Source: Tetradesmus obliquus (lineage: Eukaryota; Chlorophyta; Chlorophyceae; Sphaeropleales; Scenedesmaceae). From it: 64,000 nt of DNA. The notes below the pieces were generated by a model that worked only from the letters and a program-made list of their open reading frames with translations, was not told where the DNA came from and searched no databases. This document shows, one piece after another, positions 45,976 through 56,258 of this stretch; position 1 is the stretch's first letter; the number at the start of each line of letters is the position of its first letter. A program made the position numbers and the translations under genes. The stretch lies in assembly GCA_030272155.1 (NCBI GenBank), contig CP126199.1, positions 3,584,501 through 3,648,500 of the forward strand. The letters run 5' to 3'.

Positions 45976-48900
45976 ATGCTTTTGCATCATACCTCACAAT
46001 GCAGCCCACAGTGGAGCAATCTTTTCGTCTACTTGCTGCAGGTTCCACTGCTTCTGCTCAACAGAAGCATCAAGCATGCACAACATGCACAGCCTACAGC
46101 TCCACAAACAAGCAGCGCAAACAAGCAGCAGCAGGCAGTGCAGCGCCATGTGCAGTCACTGCTGCGCAAGTGCCCCCTGCCAGGGTACTGCATCCGGGAC
46201 GAGGGCTTGCCCGGCCCTTCAGAGTACCTCAGCAGCAGCGGCCCTGGACACCCAGGCATGCACCGGCAGCACGAGATTGTAACACAGCATTTAACCAGCA
46301 GCGGCTTCCAGGTGGGTGCTCAAAGTGAGGAAGGTGGCATTACAAGCTCGACTTCACGGCATTGACGGCACAGCTGTGCACAGCCGGCGCGTCCGCAGAA
46401 GCATTGCAGTGCACACAGCAGTTGAGCGCAGCTTGGAACAATGAGCTTCATCCTGAGTGCAGGTGTGTCGAAACCTGGCCAGTGCCCGCATGCTAGTGTT
46501 TGCACTTCTCTGCTACAAGATGGGGTACATGTTCTTGTGTGTTTGACAGCGCGCAAAGCTGCTGCGCTTTGTTGACCATCACTGCAGGTGTCAAAGTTGC
46601 AACGCACTATACGCACGCAGTGCTCGCATCAACGCTTGACAGCCGCCACTCGCCAGCTTGTGCTGCTGTGCGGACGTCGGATTCGAAAGGACGAATCCAT
46701 GCCGTAAATGCCCCTGCACCCACCTTCCCTGATGTGCTGCAGGAGCGGCTGCAGCAGCTGCGCAGCCTGCCTGACAAGCGAGGCATCCTCATCAGTGCAG
46801 GCGGCCGCCATCACATCGGCAATGCGGCAGTGCTGCTGCATGTGAGCTGGGAGGGGGATAACACAGCACACTGTGCATGCAGCAGGGTCAGGGAGTAAGG
46901 ACCCTCAGCACAAGAACGTGTAAAGCAAAGGCATTTGCAAAGTGCAGCAGTGAGCGTGCAGAGTGTGATGGCCTGTTGCGGGACACTGTCGGCTTACGCG
47001 GCTGCATAACAGTAGTTGCATTGCCTCTTCAAGGGACTGCTTTGCAAACTGCTGTATGCTGCTGGATCTCTTTGTGGGCAGCTCTGTATTAATATAGCGT
47101 ACCATCAACGCGAGCACTGCTGCCATGCCACATGCAGCTGCACAGAACCATGCGTCTAGATGCTAATCAAAGACCGCCTCCTGAGCCACTGCTGCGCATC
47201 GACACCTGCACAGCTCCATCTGCTCTAATTGTCTGATCTGCTATACATCATCACATCTTTCACAACTTGCTGTCATCAACACCTCTGTGCTGCTCAGTCA
47301 ATTGTAAGATTCCTTGGCTTTCCATGCACACAGGTGCTACGCCACCACCTCAACTGCAGCCTGCCAGTTGAGATCGCCCACAGGGGGGAGGCTGAGGTGG
47401 ACAACGTCACCCGGGCATCACTGGCGGCTGCCTTTTCACCGCTGCACTGGCTGGACCTCGAGCAGCAGCGCTACCCGCAGCACCACAACAAGTGAGCACC
47501 CGGACACCACCAGCGACACTTGGCACAGCTCACACTGCATGATGATGCATGATGCATGATGCATGATGGCGTTGATGCTATGGCTTGATGGGTAACATGA
47601 TGATGATGAGCATACACTGCACTACATCAGCCATAGCCACCAATGCCTTTGTGCGTGAGCCGAGGCTAGGCTTGTACTGCTGGCTGGCAGCTGCTGTCCC
47701 TGCACGCGCTGCAGCCGGCTTTCAGGCGTGTCATGATGTAATGCATAGTTTGCTGCCGCTGCTGCTGCTGCTGCTGCTGCTGCCAGGGACTTCACCATGG
47801 ACAGGTATGAGCCAAAAATCTACGCCCTCTACCACACACGCTTTCAACAGGTGAGCCATGGCCAGCAGCAATACTTGCAGCCTGGCGCAGCATGCTGCTA
47901 CTAGCTTAGTCACTAAGCAGAGACAACACAGCCAGTTAGCCTTGGGTATGGAGGCTTCTGCATGCCCCGGCAACTGCCAGCCAGCCTCCTGCGTGTATCA
48001 TACACAGTGTGTGATGTACGATGACGTCGCTGCTCTGCCTTGCTGAGTGTCACACAATGCTGACGACCCTGCCACCTGCGGTGGTCATGTGCTGCTGCAG
48101 GTGCTGATGCTGGATGCAGACAACCTGCCCCTCAGGGACCCCTCCTACCTTTTTCAGTCCCCGCAGCTGACTCAGCACGGGGTGATGGCCTGGCTAGACT
48201 TGTGGAGCCCAGGGCTGGCCAGCACCACCTTTGTGGGCTGGGACAGCGTGTATCCGCTGGTGGGGCTGAACAAGGGACCCTACCTGGTGAGCATCTGCAT
48301 GGAGAATCAAGCAAGCATGCTTTGTGGGACAGTGTGTACCCGCTGGCGGGGCTGCACAAAGGCCACTACCTGATCAGGCACAGATGCGCTAGACAATGCA
48401 TGTGTTGTGGTGGCTGGCCAGCACCACTTTCGTGGGCTGGGACAGCGTGTATCCGCTGGTGGGCCTGAACAAGGGACCCTACCTGGTGAGTCGACTGCCA
48501 GCGCACTACACCATATGACACCCGTGTTAGAGGCTGGGTCATAGCAAGGCTGATCTGTGGGTGTACCTGCAAGTAGGGCTTGTAAAAGCCATAACTGGTG
48601 AGGCGCGGCTGTGTATAAGGCCATGCATGTGTTGGAGTGGCTGGCCAGCACCACGTTTGTTGGCTGGGACAGCGTGTACCCGCTGGTGGGGCTGGTCAAG
48701 GGACCCTACTTGATGAGTCACACAGACGTACTGACTCTGTTGCCGGTGAGACACATCTTGTGCCACCATCTGCTTGAAGCAGCCATGCCTGGTGGGACAG
48801 CGTGTGTACCCGCTGATGGGGCTGGTCAAGGGGCCCTACCTGGTGAGGCGCGGCTGTACAAGGCCATGCTTGTGTTGCAGTGGCTGGTGCAGTGGCCGGT

Positions 48901-50092
48901 GCAGTGGCTGGTGCCTGGTGAAGTGCGAAGGGCCAGGCACTCACCCAATCTGAGGGCATTGTGGCTGACTCTGCAGGAAGCCATATGCATGCATGCGCTC
49001 GCCCCAGACCTGGTTTGGGGTATGGTGGCGCTGAATGCCATCGCAAAACCCCTGTGGCCCGTACACGCTGTACTGGTGACTAGAGTGGCCACTTGTTCCG
49101 GCTCTCTCGTCCTTTTTGTGGTGTAAGTGTGACTCACCGCCGGCTAACTGGGCTGATGTTTTATTGTGTCTGATGTGGCTGCAGGAGGCGCTGACAGGCG
49201 GCCAGGGCCACGTGCAAACTCTCTTCAAGAATCTGCCGCCATTACAGCTCGTGCCGCACACTCTCCAGGCAGCTGAGTTTGTGTCTGATGTGGCTGCAGG
49301 AGGCGCTCACGGGAGGCCAGGGCCACGTGCGGCGCGTGGCTGAGAGCGGGCAGCTGCTGCTGGACCGCGTGGCGCATGCTGACGTGCTGGAGTGGCTGTG
49401 GCTGCTCACTAGCTTCAGCAGGGACCTGTACAAGTGAGTGTACACGTGAGAGGCGCAGCGTGCCCCAGGAACAGCAGACAGGGTTTAAGTAGGTTTTACA
49501 TTAACAGACAACGGTGCTGCTCACCGTGAGTGTACAAGGACGAATGTATATATGCGCAGGATGTAGATTTGCACACCTGCAAGCAAAGCTGGACGAGGAG
49601 ACCCCCGCTCAAAGTTTCCTGAGTGAGAGTGACAGGTGCGGCAGCATGCACCTGTATCAGCGCCCAGGGGTGCAGCTCCCTGAGGTGTACTACAGCCCTA
49701 CGTAAGTTAGTGTCTGGATCAATGGCAACAGTGCTGCTGTGCGTGCCAGGCACAACCATTTATGTTCGCAGTGCTTGTTGCAAGTGGCTTGTGGAGCAAG
49801 TTTGTAACACACCATCACCAACTTGTTTCCCTGCATCCGCTTGCTGCCTGTCAGGCACATCCTGGGTGACAAGGACACCTGTGGCTTTGCCTTTTCTGTG
49901 CTTGAAGAAGCTTGTGTAGCATGTTGTTGGCGCACCCTTCCAACCCCGCTGATTTCGTCCCTGCACGATTGCAGGCACATCCTGGGTGACAAGGACACCT
50001 TTGGCTTTGGCTTTGCCGCTGCGCGCAAGCTGCACCAGCTGCATGCCGTGCCGCTGCCGCCAGGCATGGCGCTGCGCTACGAGGCCAGCGGC

Positions 50093-50138
<46 letters not shown>

Positions 50139-52144
50139 GCAAGTGGCGCTTCAATGGCATGATGCAGTATGACCACTTGGTGAGGGCCAGCTAGTAGCCT
50201 GTGTGTAATGAATGCATGCTGTTTCGTGTCGCGTGCAAGGTTGTGAAGGTGCCAGCACGCTATCTTGTGTGGCAAACGGCGTGAATGCACATTATGCACG
50301 CTGCTGGTTGCAGGCAAAAGCGGAAGCAGGGTGGGGCTGCTGCTCCTGCAGGAAAGCTGGTCCGCCGGAGGAGGTCTGCCGCTGCACCAGCGAATCCGCT
50401 GACCACTGTGCTGAGCTGTGCGACGCTGGCTGCTGCTGCTGCTGCTGCTGCTGCTGTGCCGCAGGGTGACCAGGTGTTCTTCCACCGCACCTTTAAGAAG
50501 TGGAACGATGTGCGCAGCATGCCGCTCATCATGGATGCAGTCAGCGGGCCACTGCCAAACTGGTGCGCCACTAACATTATAACAATATAACATTGTTGAC
50601 CCGCACCACAGCCGCTGTTTGTGTCTCAGTCAGCCACGCAGCATTCCTCTGTCTACAGTGAAATGTGAGCCACAATGCCACACTCCTGCCGAGGGTGCAA
50701 GCGCCACTGCTGCACCCTTGCCAGCAGAAGCAGCAACCGCATGTTTGATTGTTGCAGTCTGTGGTAGTGCACACACTCAGCAGTTCAAGGATCGTGCAGC
50801 ACTGCCAGATGCCGCTTGCTGAACATTCCTGTGGTGTCTGGTGAGAAGCGGCGGTACGCAGCGCCTTCGAAAGCGTGCTGTCAATACTGCTGCTTCTGCT
50901 GCTGCTGCTCCTGCGTGTTGTACAGGTTTGTTTTGAGTTTCCTAGGAGACGCGCAGTCAGGCTTCACCCCAGACATGCCTGAGCATGTGTTGCAGCCCGT
51001 GGCACCCCCAGCCTGCCCCTCTACACACCCACTCATCACATACCTCGCCAACAATAGCTACACCACAGCAGAACCGCGAGACCTCAGCGCATCGCTTGCC
51101 GGTGATGCCAGTGGCAGCACACACAGCAGAGAAGCACACAGCGCTGCAGCTGACGCAGCGCTGCTGCGCAGCGGCTGCCCTCTGAGCTTTGTGACAAAGT
51201 TGTATGAGCTGCGCCGGCTTGGCCTGCCGCTGACCTGGCCCACTGGCCTTGAGGATTCCTGCAAGCGCAGGCTGCATCTGCTGCTGCATGAGCAGCGCGA
51301 GCAGCGAGCAGCTGCTGCAGCAAGCAGCAGCAGGCGTGGAGCAGTGCAGGGAAGGAAGGTGTCTGCAGGCAGTGCTGCAGCGCGGTTACAGAGTGAGGCT
51401 GCAAGGGCAGTGCCTGCGCAGTGGCTTGTGGATGAATGGCCTATGTTTCAAAAGCTGGATGCTTTGTCGAGTGCTGCTGCTGCAGCTGGCGGTGGTGGCA
51501 GCAGGGGGAGGCGGCAGCTGAGAGCCAGCATGCAAGAGCAGCACAGACACCTGCAGCAGCAGCAGCAGCAGCGGGAGGCAGATAAAAAGCCTATCCAAGA
51601 TGGAAGTTTGCCGCACAATGATGATTTCTTTCCTCAGCTGGATGAGCACGTGTGGCGTACAGCTTGCTTGTCGCTGCAGCAGGCAGCACACAGCAGCGCT
51701 GCCAGCAGCAGTGCAGGCGGGGGCTCGCAGGCTTCTGGCAAGTCTCTGCCAGCTGCGCGACTGGCGCATGGCACCCGCTCAGCTGAGGGGGCACAGGATG
51801 ACAGAGCAGCAGCTGGCAGTACAGCAGCAGCTGGCAGTACAGCAGCAGCTGGCAGTACAGCAGCAGGTGCTGAGGACTGGCACAGGTGTGAGCTTGTGTC
51901 TTGGCACACAGCACGCTTCATGCTCCCTGAGTATGCCGAACACGTGGCAAGGGATGTGACTGGCCAGCCTCTGAAAGCCTTGGACGCTGTGCTGCCTGTG
52001 CTGTGGCTGAACAGTGTTCCCAGCGCCTTTGCTGGGGTTGGCTGCTGCAGCCTGATGGACGCACTGCAGCAGAAGGCGCTGCCGACTGCTGTGCAGTGGG
52101 TGAACCAAAACATAGAGCGGCTGCCTTACCTGAAGCAAACATAA
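45976..52144 (+). CDS. Golgi-type mannosyltransferase-like glycosyltransferase (Mannosyl_trans3 family)
   Basis: Exons 45976-46315, 46588-46841, 47334-47491, 47787-47850, 48101-48286, 49300-49433, 49975-50179, 50465-50562, 50926-52144 give 885 residues with matching phases. A short signal-anchor (LFVYLLQVPLLLL, about 16-30) suggests a type II Golgi membrane protein. The catalytic domain resembles fungal MNN2-type alpha-mannosyltransferases: KRGILISAGGRHHIGNAAVL, LRHHLNCSLPVEIAHRG, YEPKIYALYHTRFQQVLMLD with the DxD-type LDADN (about 276-280), AESGQLLLDR, HILGDKDTFGFGFAAARK and GDQVFFHRTFKKW. These enzymes use a nucleotide sugar and a divalent metal; the donor and acceptor here are unknown. A (CAG)14 polyglutamine lies in exon 7. 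The last 300 residues are Ala/Ser/Gln-rich with no known domain. The model joins exon 5 directly to exon 6 across an intron packed with exon 5 echoes. The exon 1/2 junction, using GTGCTC as donor, is the least certain. Confidence 0.85.
47534..47568. repeat. GATGCAT tandem palindromic repeat
   Basis: Four to five units of ATGATGC produce overlapping ATGCAT palindromes in intron 3 of the glycosyltransferase gene. Confidence 0.75.
48215..48850 (+). repeat. Splice-junction echo array, glycosyltransferase exon 5 donor
   Basis: The end of exon 5 (LASTTFVGWDSVYPLVGLNK then GPYL) is present in full at 48215-48286 and again at about 48309-48366, 48411-48494, 48637-48722 and 48786-48850. The second and last copies are shorter. 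Copies at 48411 and 48786 keep TACCTG followed by GTGAG; the other two have lost the GT (GATCAG, GATGAG). All lie in the following intron in direct orientation. Confidence 0.92.
49166..49334 (+). repeat. Splice-junction echo, glycosyltransferase exon 6 acceptor
   Basis: GTCTGATGTGGCTGCAG followed by GAGGCGCTGAC (about 54 bases) at 49166-49219 repeats the real exon 6 start at 49283-49334. Spacing is 117, in the preceding intron, with the AG intact. Confidence 0.88.
49851..50020 (+). repeat. Splice-junction echo, glycosyltransferase exon 7 acceptor
   Basis: CAGGCACATCCTGGGTGACA and the following 20 or so bases occur at 49852 and, as the real exon 7 start, at 49972. Spacing is exactly 120. The copy (HILGDKDTCGFAF) keeps its CAG acceptor. 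Confidence 0.9.
50095..50137 (+). repeat. (CAG)14 coding polyglutamine
   Basis: Pure CAG run in frame in glycosyltransferase exon 7, between LRYEASGQ and GKWRFNG, encoding about fourteen glutamines inside the catalytic region. Confidence 0.9.
51806..51868 (+). repeat. 18-base coding minisatellite
   Basis: About 3.5 copies of GCAGCAGCTGGCAGTACA in the last glycosyltransferase exon, encoding AAGSTA repeats just before AEDWHRCELV. Confidence 0.9.
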
Positions 52145-52652
52145 CAGCTGAAGGTGGCACAGGAGGTATACGTACTGTGCCGAAGGAAGGTGCATGCAGC
52201 GCAGCACAAGCGTGGTTTGGTGCTCGTGAGCCTTGTGATTGTGAGGCCGTGAATTCGTGTGGAATGATTGTGATTTGCTCACCGCTCACTGAGCTGGCAG
52301 CAGAGTGGGCAGGTATCAACATGATTTGCAAATGACGAATTCTAGACAAAGCCAGGATGCCAAAGGACGCTGGTCATGCACAGCTGCGCACCTTCAAGCA
52401 ATGTTGAGCCAGAGGACCCCCGCCAAAGTCTCCTGGCACTCCGAGTGGGGCTGTTCGTATGTGGTGGTGACGGCTTGTGCCATGCACCATGCAACCTCAG
52501 ACTTGATGGAGTGTGGCTCCGTTGAAGAAGCATCATTGTCCCTATTCCGGAGTAGAGGGGGTCTCCTTGAGTGACAGCCTGTTTTGCTGAGTCATCTGCG
52601 ACGTTCCAAAATTTTCGGGTGTTCGTTGCAACGTAGTTGCCTGTGCACACCG

Positions 52653-52657
52653 TGTAA
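52653..52657 (+). terminator. Candidate TGTAA polyadenylation signal
   Basis: Green-algal nuclear genes commonly use TGTAA about 10-20 bases before the cleavage site. This copy is 509 bases past the glycosyltransferase stop and the first seen. It is followed by a CCCCTCT/AGAGGGG inverted pair. Assignment is inference. Confidence 0.35.
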
Positions 52658-52752
52658 CCCCTCTTCTTCAGTAGAGGGGGTCACAGTTGTAGGGCAGACA
52701 TACCTCCAACGCATTGGTCATGTCACTTGGTGGTGTATGTCAACCTGGTTTC

Positions 52753-52850
52753 ACCAGCAAATTGCTGCCAACATGATGCAGCATCATGTGCATGACAGCA
52801 CAAGGCTGGCTGAGCAGCATGCTGCATCATGTTGGCAGCAAATTGCTGGT
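52753..52850. repeat. Long inverted repeat (32-base arms, 34-base loop)
   Basis: Arms 52753-52784 and 52819-52850 are reverse complements except for an AAATT/AATTT difference; the arm core is CTGCCAACATGATGCAGCAT. It lies downstream of the glycosyltransferase gene. It could be a foldback (MITE-like) remnant or a structured RNA. Confidence 0.8.
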
Positions 52851-53903
52851 TAACTGCCGAGGCTCGGCTCGCAGCATTATGAGGGGTGGTATGAAAAAAA
52901 AACATTTCAACAGCACATGTTCTGTAGAACAGTTCCCACATTGGCCACACCTCATGAAGCACAACCTGCAGTGGAAATGAGTATGAATGGCATGCTTGCT
53001 ACGCAGGGAGAAGTTGTCTGCTGCGGGCGAGCTTGCTGCCAGCAACAGACATGGTGTCCGACAGATGGTATGTTGTGTGCTGCAGAACATGCAGGTGGTT
53101 TGGTTGCCATCCACTTGGAAAAGGGCCTATCAAAGATTTAGCGCTTTACTGGTCGAGCTGGTGATCAGGCCGACCAGCCTGCTTCTTGAGCATAGCATTC
53201 GGACAAAACAAGGGTTGTCTGAACTTTATGGCAGGATATTGCGCCGCTGTGTGTATGACGAACCAGCTAATCTCAAGGCAGCAAACAAGCTGCATTATTT
53301 GAAACAGCTGGGGGAGCAGAGTGATTTCAATGGCGGACTTGTGACGCACTGCGCTGAGCTGCGACTTGCTGGGTGCTTGGCACTGTACATTCGTTTCTAA
53401 TCCGACCAAACAACGAATGTGTGCTCGGGGCAGAATGATGCGTTTGCTCTACTGCAGTATCCGATGGACGAACCGTCATTTTTATATACAAGGGTGAATC
53501 TCTCAACTTTGCGTCCATACCAAGTTTGTCTAAGGATGTAAACAGAGTCATTTATGTATCACATCCTGCGCATAAACAGCAGCTTGCGCATTCGATCAGT
53601 ACGACTCTAGGAAAGTTTAGATTCTCGCGCAAGCTGCTGCGATAGCGACTTTAGATCTCAGCACGCTCAAACGCAACTCAGTGCAACTCAAATACCAGGC
53701 GTCTGTGTTGGTGGTCTTCGCGGTGCCAAGAAATCCTAGCCAGAAGCACGGGTGCACGCACAGCCGTGCCAGCGCCGTTATTTTCCGTTGAGAACATTGT
53801 GTCTTGAAGTATATCAGGTGAGTAGTTCGCAGGGTTGAAGAGGCATTCGATGGCCACCCTGTGATATGGTTGATTCTTATCGTCGGCCGTTCCGCTTGCA
53901 GGC

Positions 53904-54901
53904 ATGGACCTGGTTCAAACGCCACAGGACCAAACTGGCTGTATACGGCGCAGCAGAAGCGTGTGTGCCAAGCGCTGCAGACCCTACCCCACCAATGACT
54001 CACAGCCTGTGCACGTGCTGATGCCATGCTGCCAGCCTGCAAAGTATCAGCACAGCGAGTTTTTGGCAAGCTGGGCAGGTCAGCAGCAACACCAGCACCC
54101 ATGCGGCACACCGGCTGCCAGCTGTCTGGTGCAGCAGCAGTCTGCTCTGTTGCACTTCCCACCCCTGCAGGCGCCACCACCAGTGGTGAGTTCCTGTGGC
54201 ACTGCCGTACAGCAACACGCCAGGGCCACACTGGCTGCTTCCTCGCTAACCCCCTCTTGCTGTTCACCTGCTTTACCCGACTTTTAACCTAGTGACAACG
54301 CAGCAGCTCCCAGCTTAGCATCCTCCTCTATGTGCACTGACATGAAACCTGCTGCTGCTGCTGCCAGGCTGCGCAGGCCTGCCCATCAAGCATGATGGGT
54401 GTGGCAATGAGCATGTGTGCACGATCCCTGGGCAGTACCATGCAGGCCCTGCAGGCAGCCAGCCTGCTGTGCGAGGCGTGCCCCGAGGCAGCAGCAACAG
54501 ACAGCGCGCTGTGCCGTGCTGAGCAGCTGATGGCCGAAACAATCAATAAAGTGCGGCTGACACTGCGGCTAGCTGTTTTCCTCAAGCAGCAGCAGCAGCC
54601 TTGGGTGCTCTTTGGAGAAGCAGCTGCTGTGCTGCCAGCAGCAGCAGCAGGCGCAGCTGCCAACGTGGCCGCGGCCAACATGGCAGCAGCGGTGCAGTGT
54701 GACCCGAGCATTGCAGACAGCGCTTGCAGCGGGTATGCAGGCCTGCCCCGGGCGCCGCCGCTACTGATGCTATCCCCTAAGTGGGTTGGCAGCACACAGA
54801 TGCAGGTTTACCAGCAGCAGCAGCAACAGCAGCAGGATGCTGTGCAGTCAGCACAGCAGGATGCAGGCCTGCAGGAGGAAGTTGGCAGCAGTTGGGAGTG
54901 A
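53904..54901 (+). CDS. Tentative gene of unknown function
   Basis: Exons 53904-54185 and 54368-54901 give 271 residues from MDLVQTPQDQTG. The junction is in phase 0 (CCACCAGTG/GTGAGT and CTGCCAG/GCTGCGCAG). Exon 1 is Cys/Gln/Pro-rich. Exon 2 has an Ala/Cys-rich helical stretch (MQALQAASLLCEACPEAAAT, then LMAETINKVRLTLRLAVFLK) and then Ala/Gln runs. No domain was recognised. The start follows a GCTTGCAG that could itself be an acceptor, so upstream exons are possible. The stop TGA at 54899 overlaps a GTGAGC of donor type (GGGAGTGAGCAA), so the gene may continue through further introns. Coding status rests on open frame and splice signals only. Confidence 0.4.
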
Positions 54902-56223
54902 GCAATGTCTTGCAGGAAACGACAGCTATGAGAGCTACGACAGCTATGGCGTCTCTGTTGCGTGTGTCTGCGCAGGCTGGTATTGTTGTATTGCAGCATG
55001 GTGCATGCTCGGTTTGTGCGCTGCTATTGCAGCACAGGCGCGCGCGGCATTGCTGCTGTGCGCGCGTGTGCTGCTCCAAGTCATTAAAGATACTGGTCGC
55101 AATATCTGTCAGAATATCATCGCATGGCTGCGATGTGCGCTGCCCAGCTTCAGAATACAGCACGCTTGACTTTGCGCGCAGTATCATCTATCTACTATCG
55201 TGGCTTGCGCGTGACGGCCCCTGTGCGTGCACTTGCTACAGTCACAGCACAATGCTCTGGTAGCTGGCGTTTCTGGAAAGCAATCCTTGCAGCTGTGTGC
55301 TCTGCCTGCGGCACGCTCAGGCGAGCACAATGCTGCTGCTGATGATGATGATGCAGCAATGCATGCATTGCGTGTGGAGAAGTTTGTGCTGGGCCAGCAG
55401 TGAGTGTGCTGCCTTTGCTGCAGGGCTATTGTATGCAGCCATCGCTGATGGCGTGTGTGTGCTGTGAGCTCTTGTTAACCAGGTGTGCCTGCCCGTGTTC
55501 CGCGCTGCTATGTCGCGTAGTGCCACGCGGAACGCGCAAACCTACAGCTATATGTGTTGCATTGTAGCGCCCAGAGGGCAGATGCGTGCACCTGCGCCTG
55601 CTGACGAACATTGCATGCGTTGCATTGGTGTATCTACGCGGATCTGTGTTGTGAGTTGCATGGCCGCGCACTTTGCCAACGCTCAAAATCGGCCACAGAG
55701 TGATATGTTTGCTCAACATGCTTGCGCCTGAGGCAGCAGCGGCTTGGTGTATATGCTGCTGCTCATCTTGTGCCACCGCCAGTGCGCTGTGTTTCTGGCT
55801 TCTGCAGCTGGCCTTTGCGTGTAGCTGGATTTTATGGCATGCAAATGATCTGTGCAGCAGTATATGTGGTGATGGCTTGCTGCAGCACCTGTTCATGGCA
55901 TGTTCATGGCAAGGCGCTGTGATGTTACATGTGGAACTGCTGGTTTGCAGGCCGTATTCTGCTGCAGGATGCGTGAGTTGTGCAGCCTTGCCGCAGTGTT
56001 GTGTCTGTGTCCTGCTGATCAGCTGCTGATCAGTTGAGAGCTCTGTGTTGTGATCGTCTGTTGGTCAGGGCGGCACTCGTTGTCAGCCCGTGGCAGCATG
56101 TCGTATTTCACATGTGCGGGTGTGTTGATGCACACAGAATGATATCTTGTGCTCTCGCATACCTGCATGGTGCCATGCTGTACGCATGGTTTATGGTTGG
56201 TCAGCATCCAATGCATCCCACGC

Positions 56224-56258
56224 CAGCTGTCACCAGTTCAAATGACTGGTGACAGCTG
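56224..56258. repeat. Perfect 14-bp hairpin with 7-base loop
   Basis: CAGCTGTCACCAGT at 56224-56237 and its exact complement at 56245-56258, loop TCAAATG. It lies inside the G+T-rich flank. Confidence 0.9.

Larger units (their letters stand above)
52145..53903 (+). other. Glycosyltransferase 3' flank and intergenic region
   Basis: No gene recognised. TGTAA at 52653-52657 is a candidate polyadenylation signal about 0.5 kb after the stop. GTAGAGGGGGTC occurs at about 52552 and 52671, spaced by 119, close to the echo period. A 32-base inverted repeat lies at 52753-52850. The right-hand part (53.4-53.9 kb) is less GC-rich and may hold the promoter or upstream exons of the next gene. Confidence 0.45.

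Noticed and set aside
48300..49100. Extra coding exon between glycosyltransferase exons 5 and 6
   Set aside because: Exon 5 and exon 6 join in phase 0 and give a sensible protein. The intervening open stretches are echoes or lack consistent phase.
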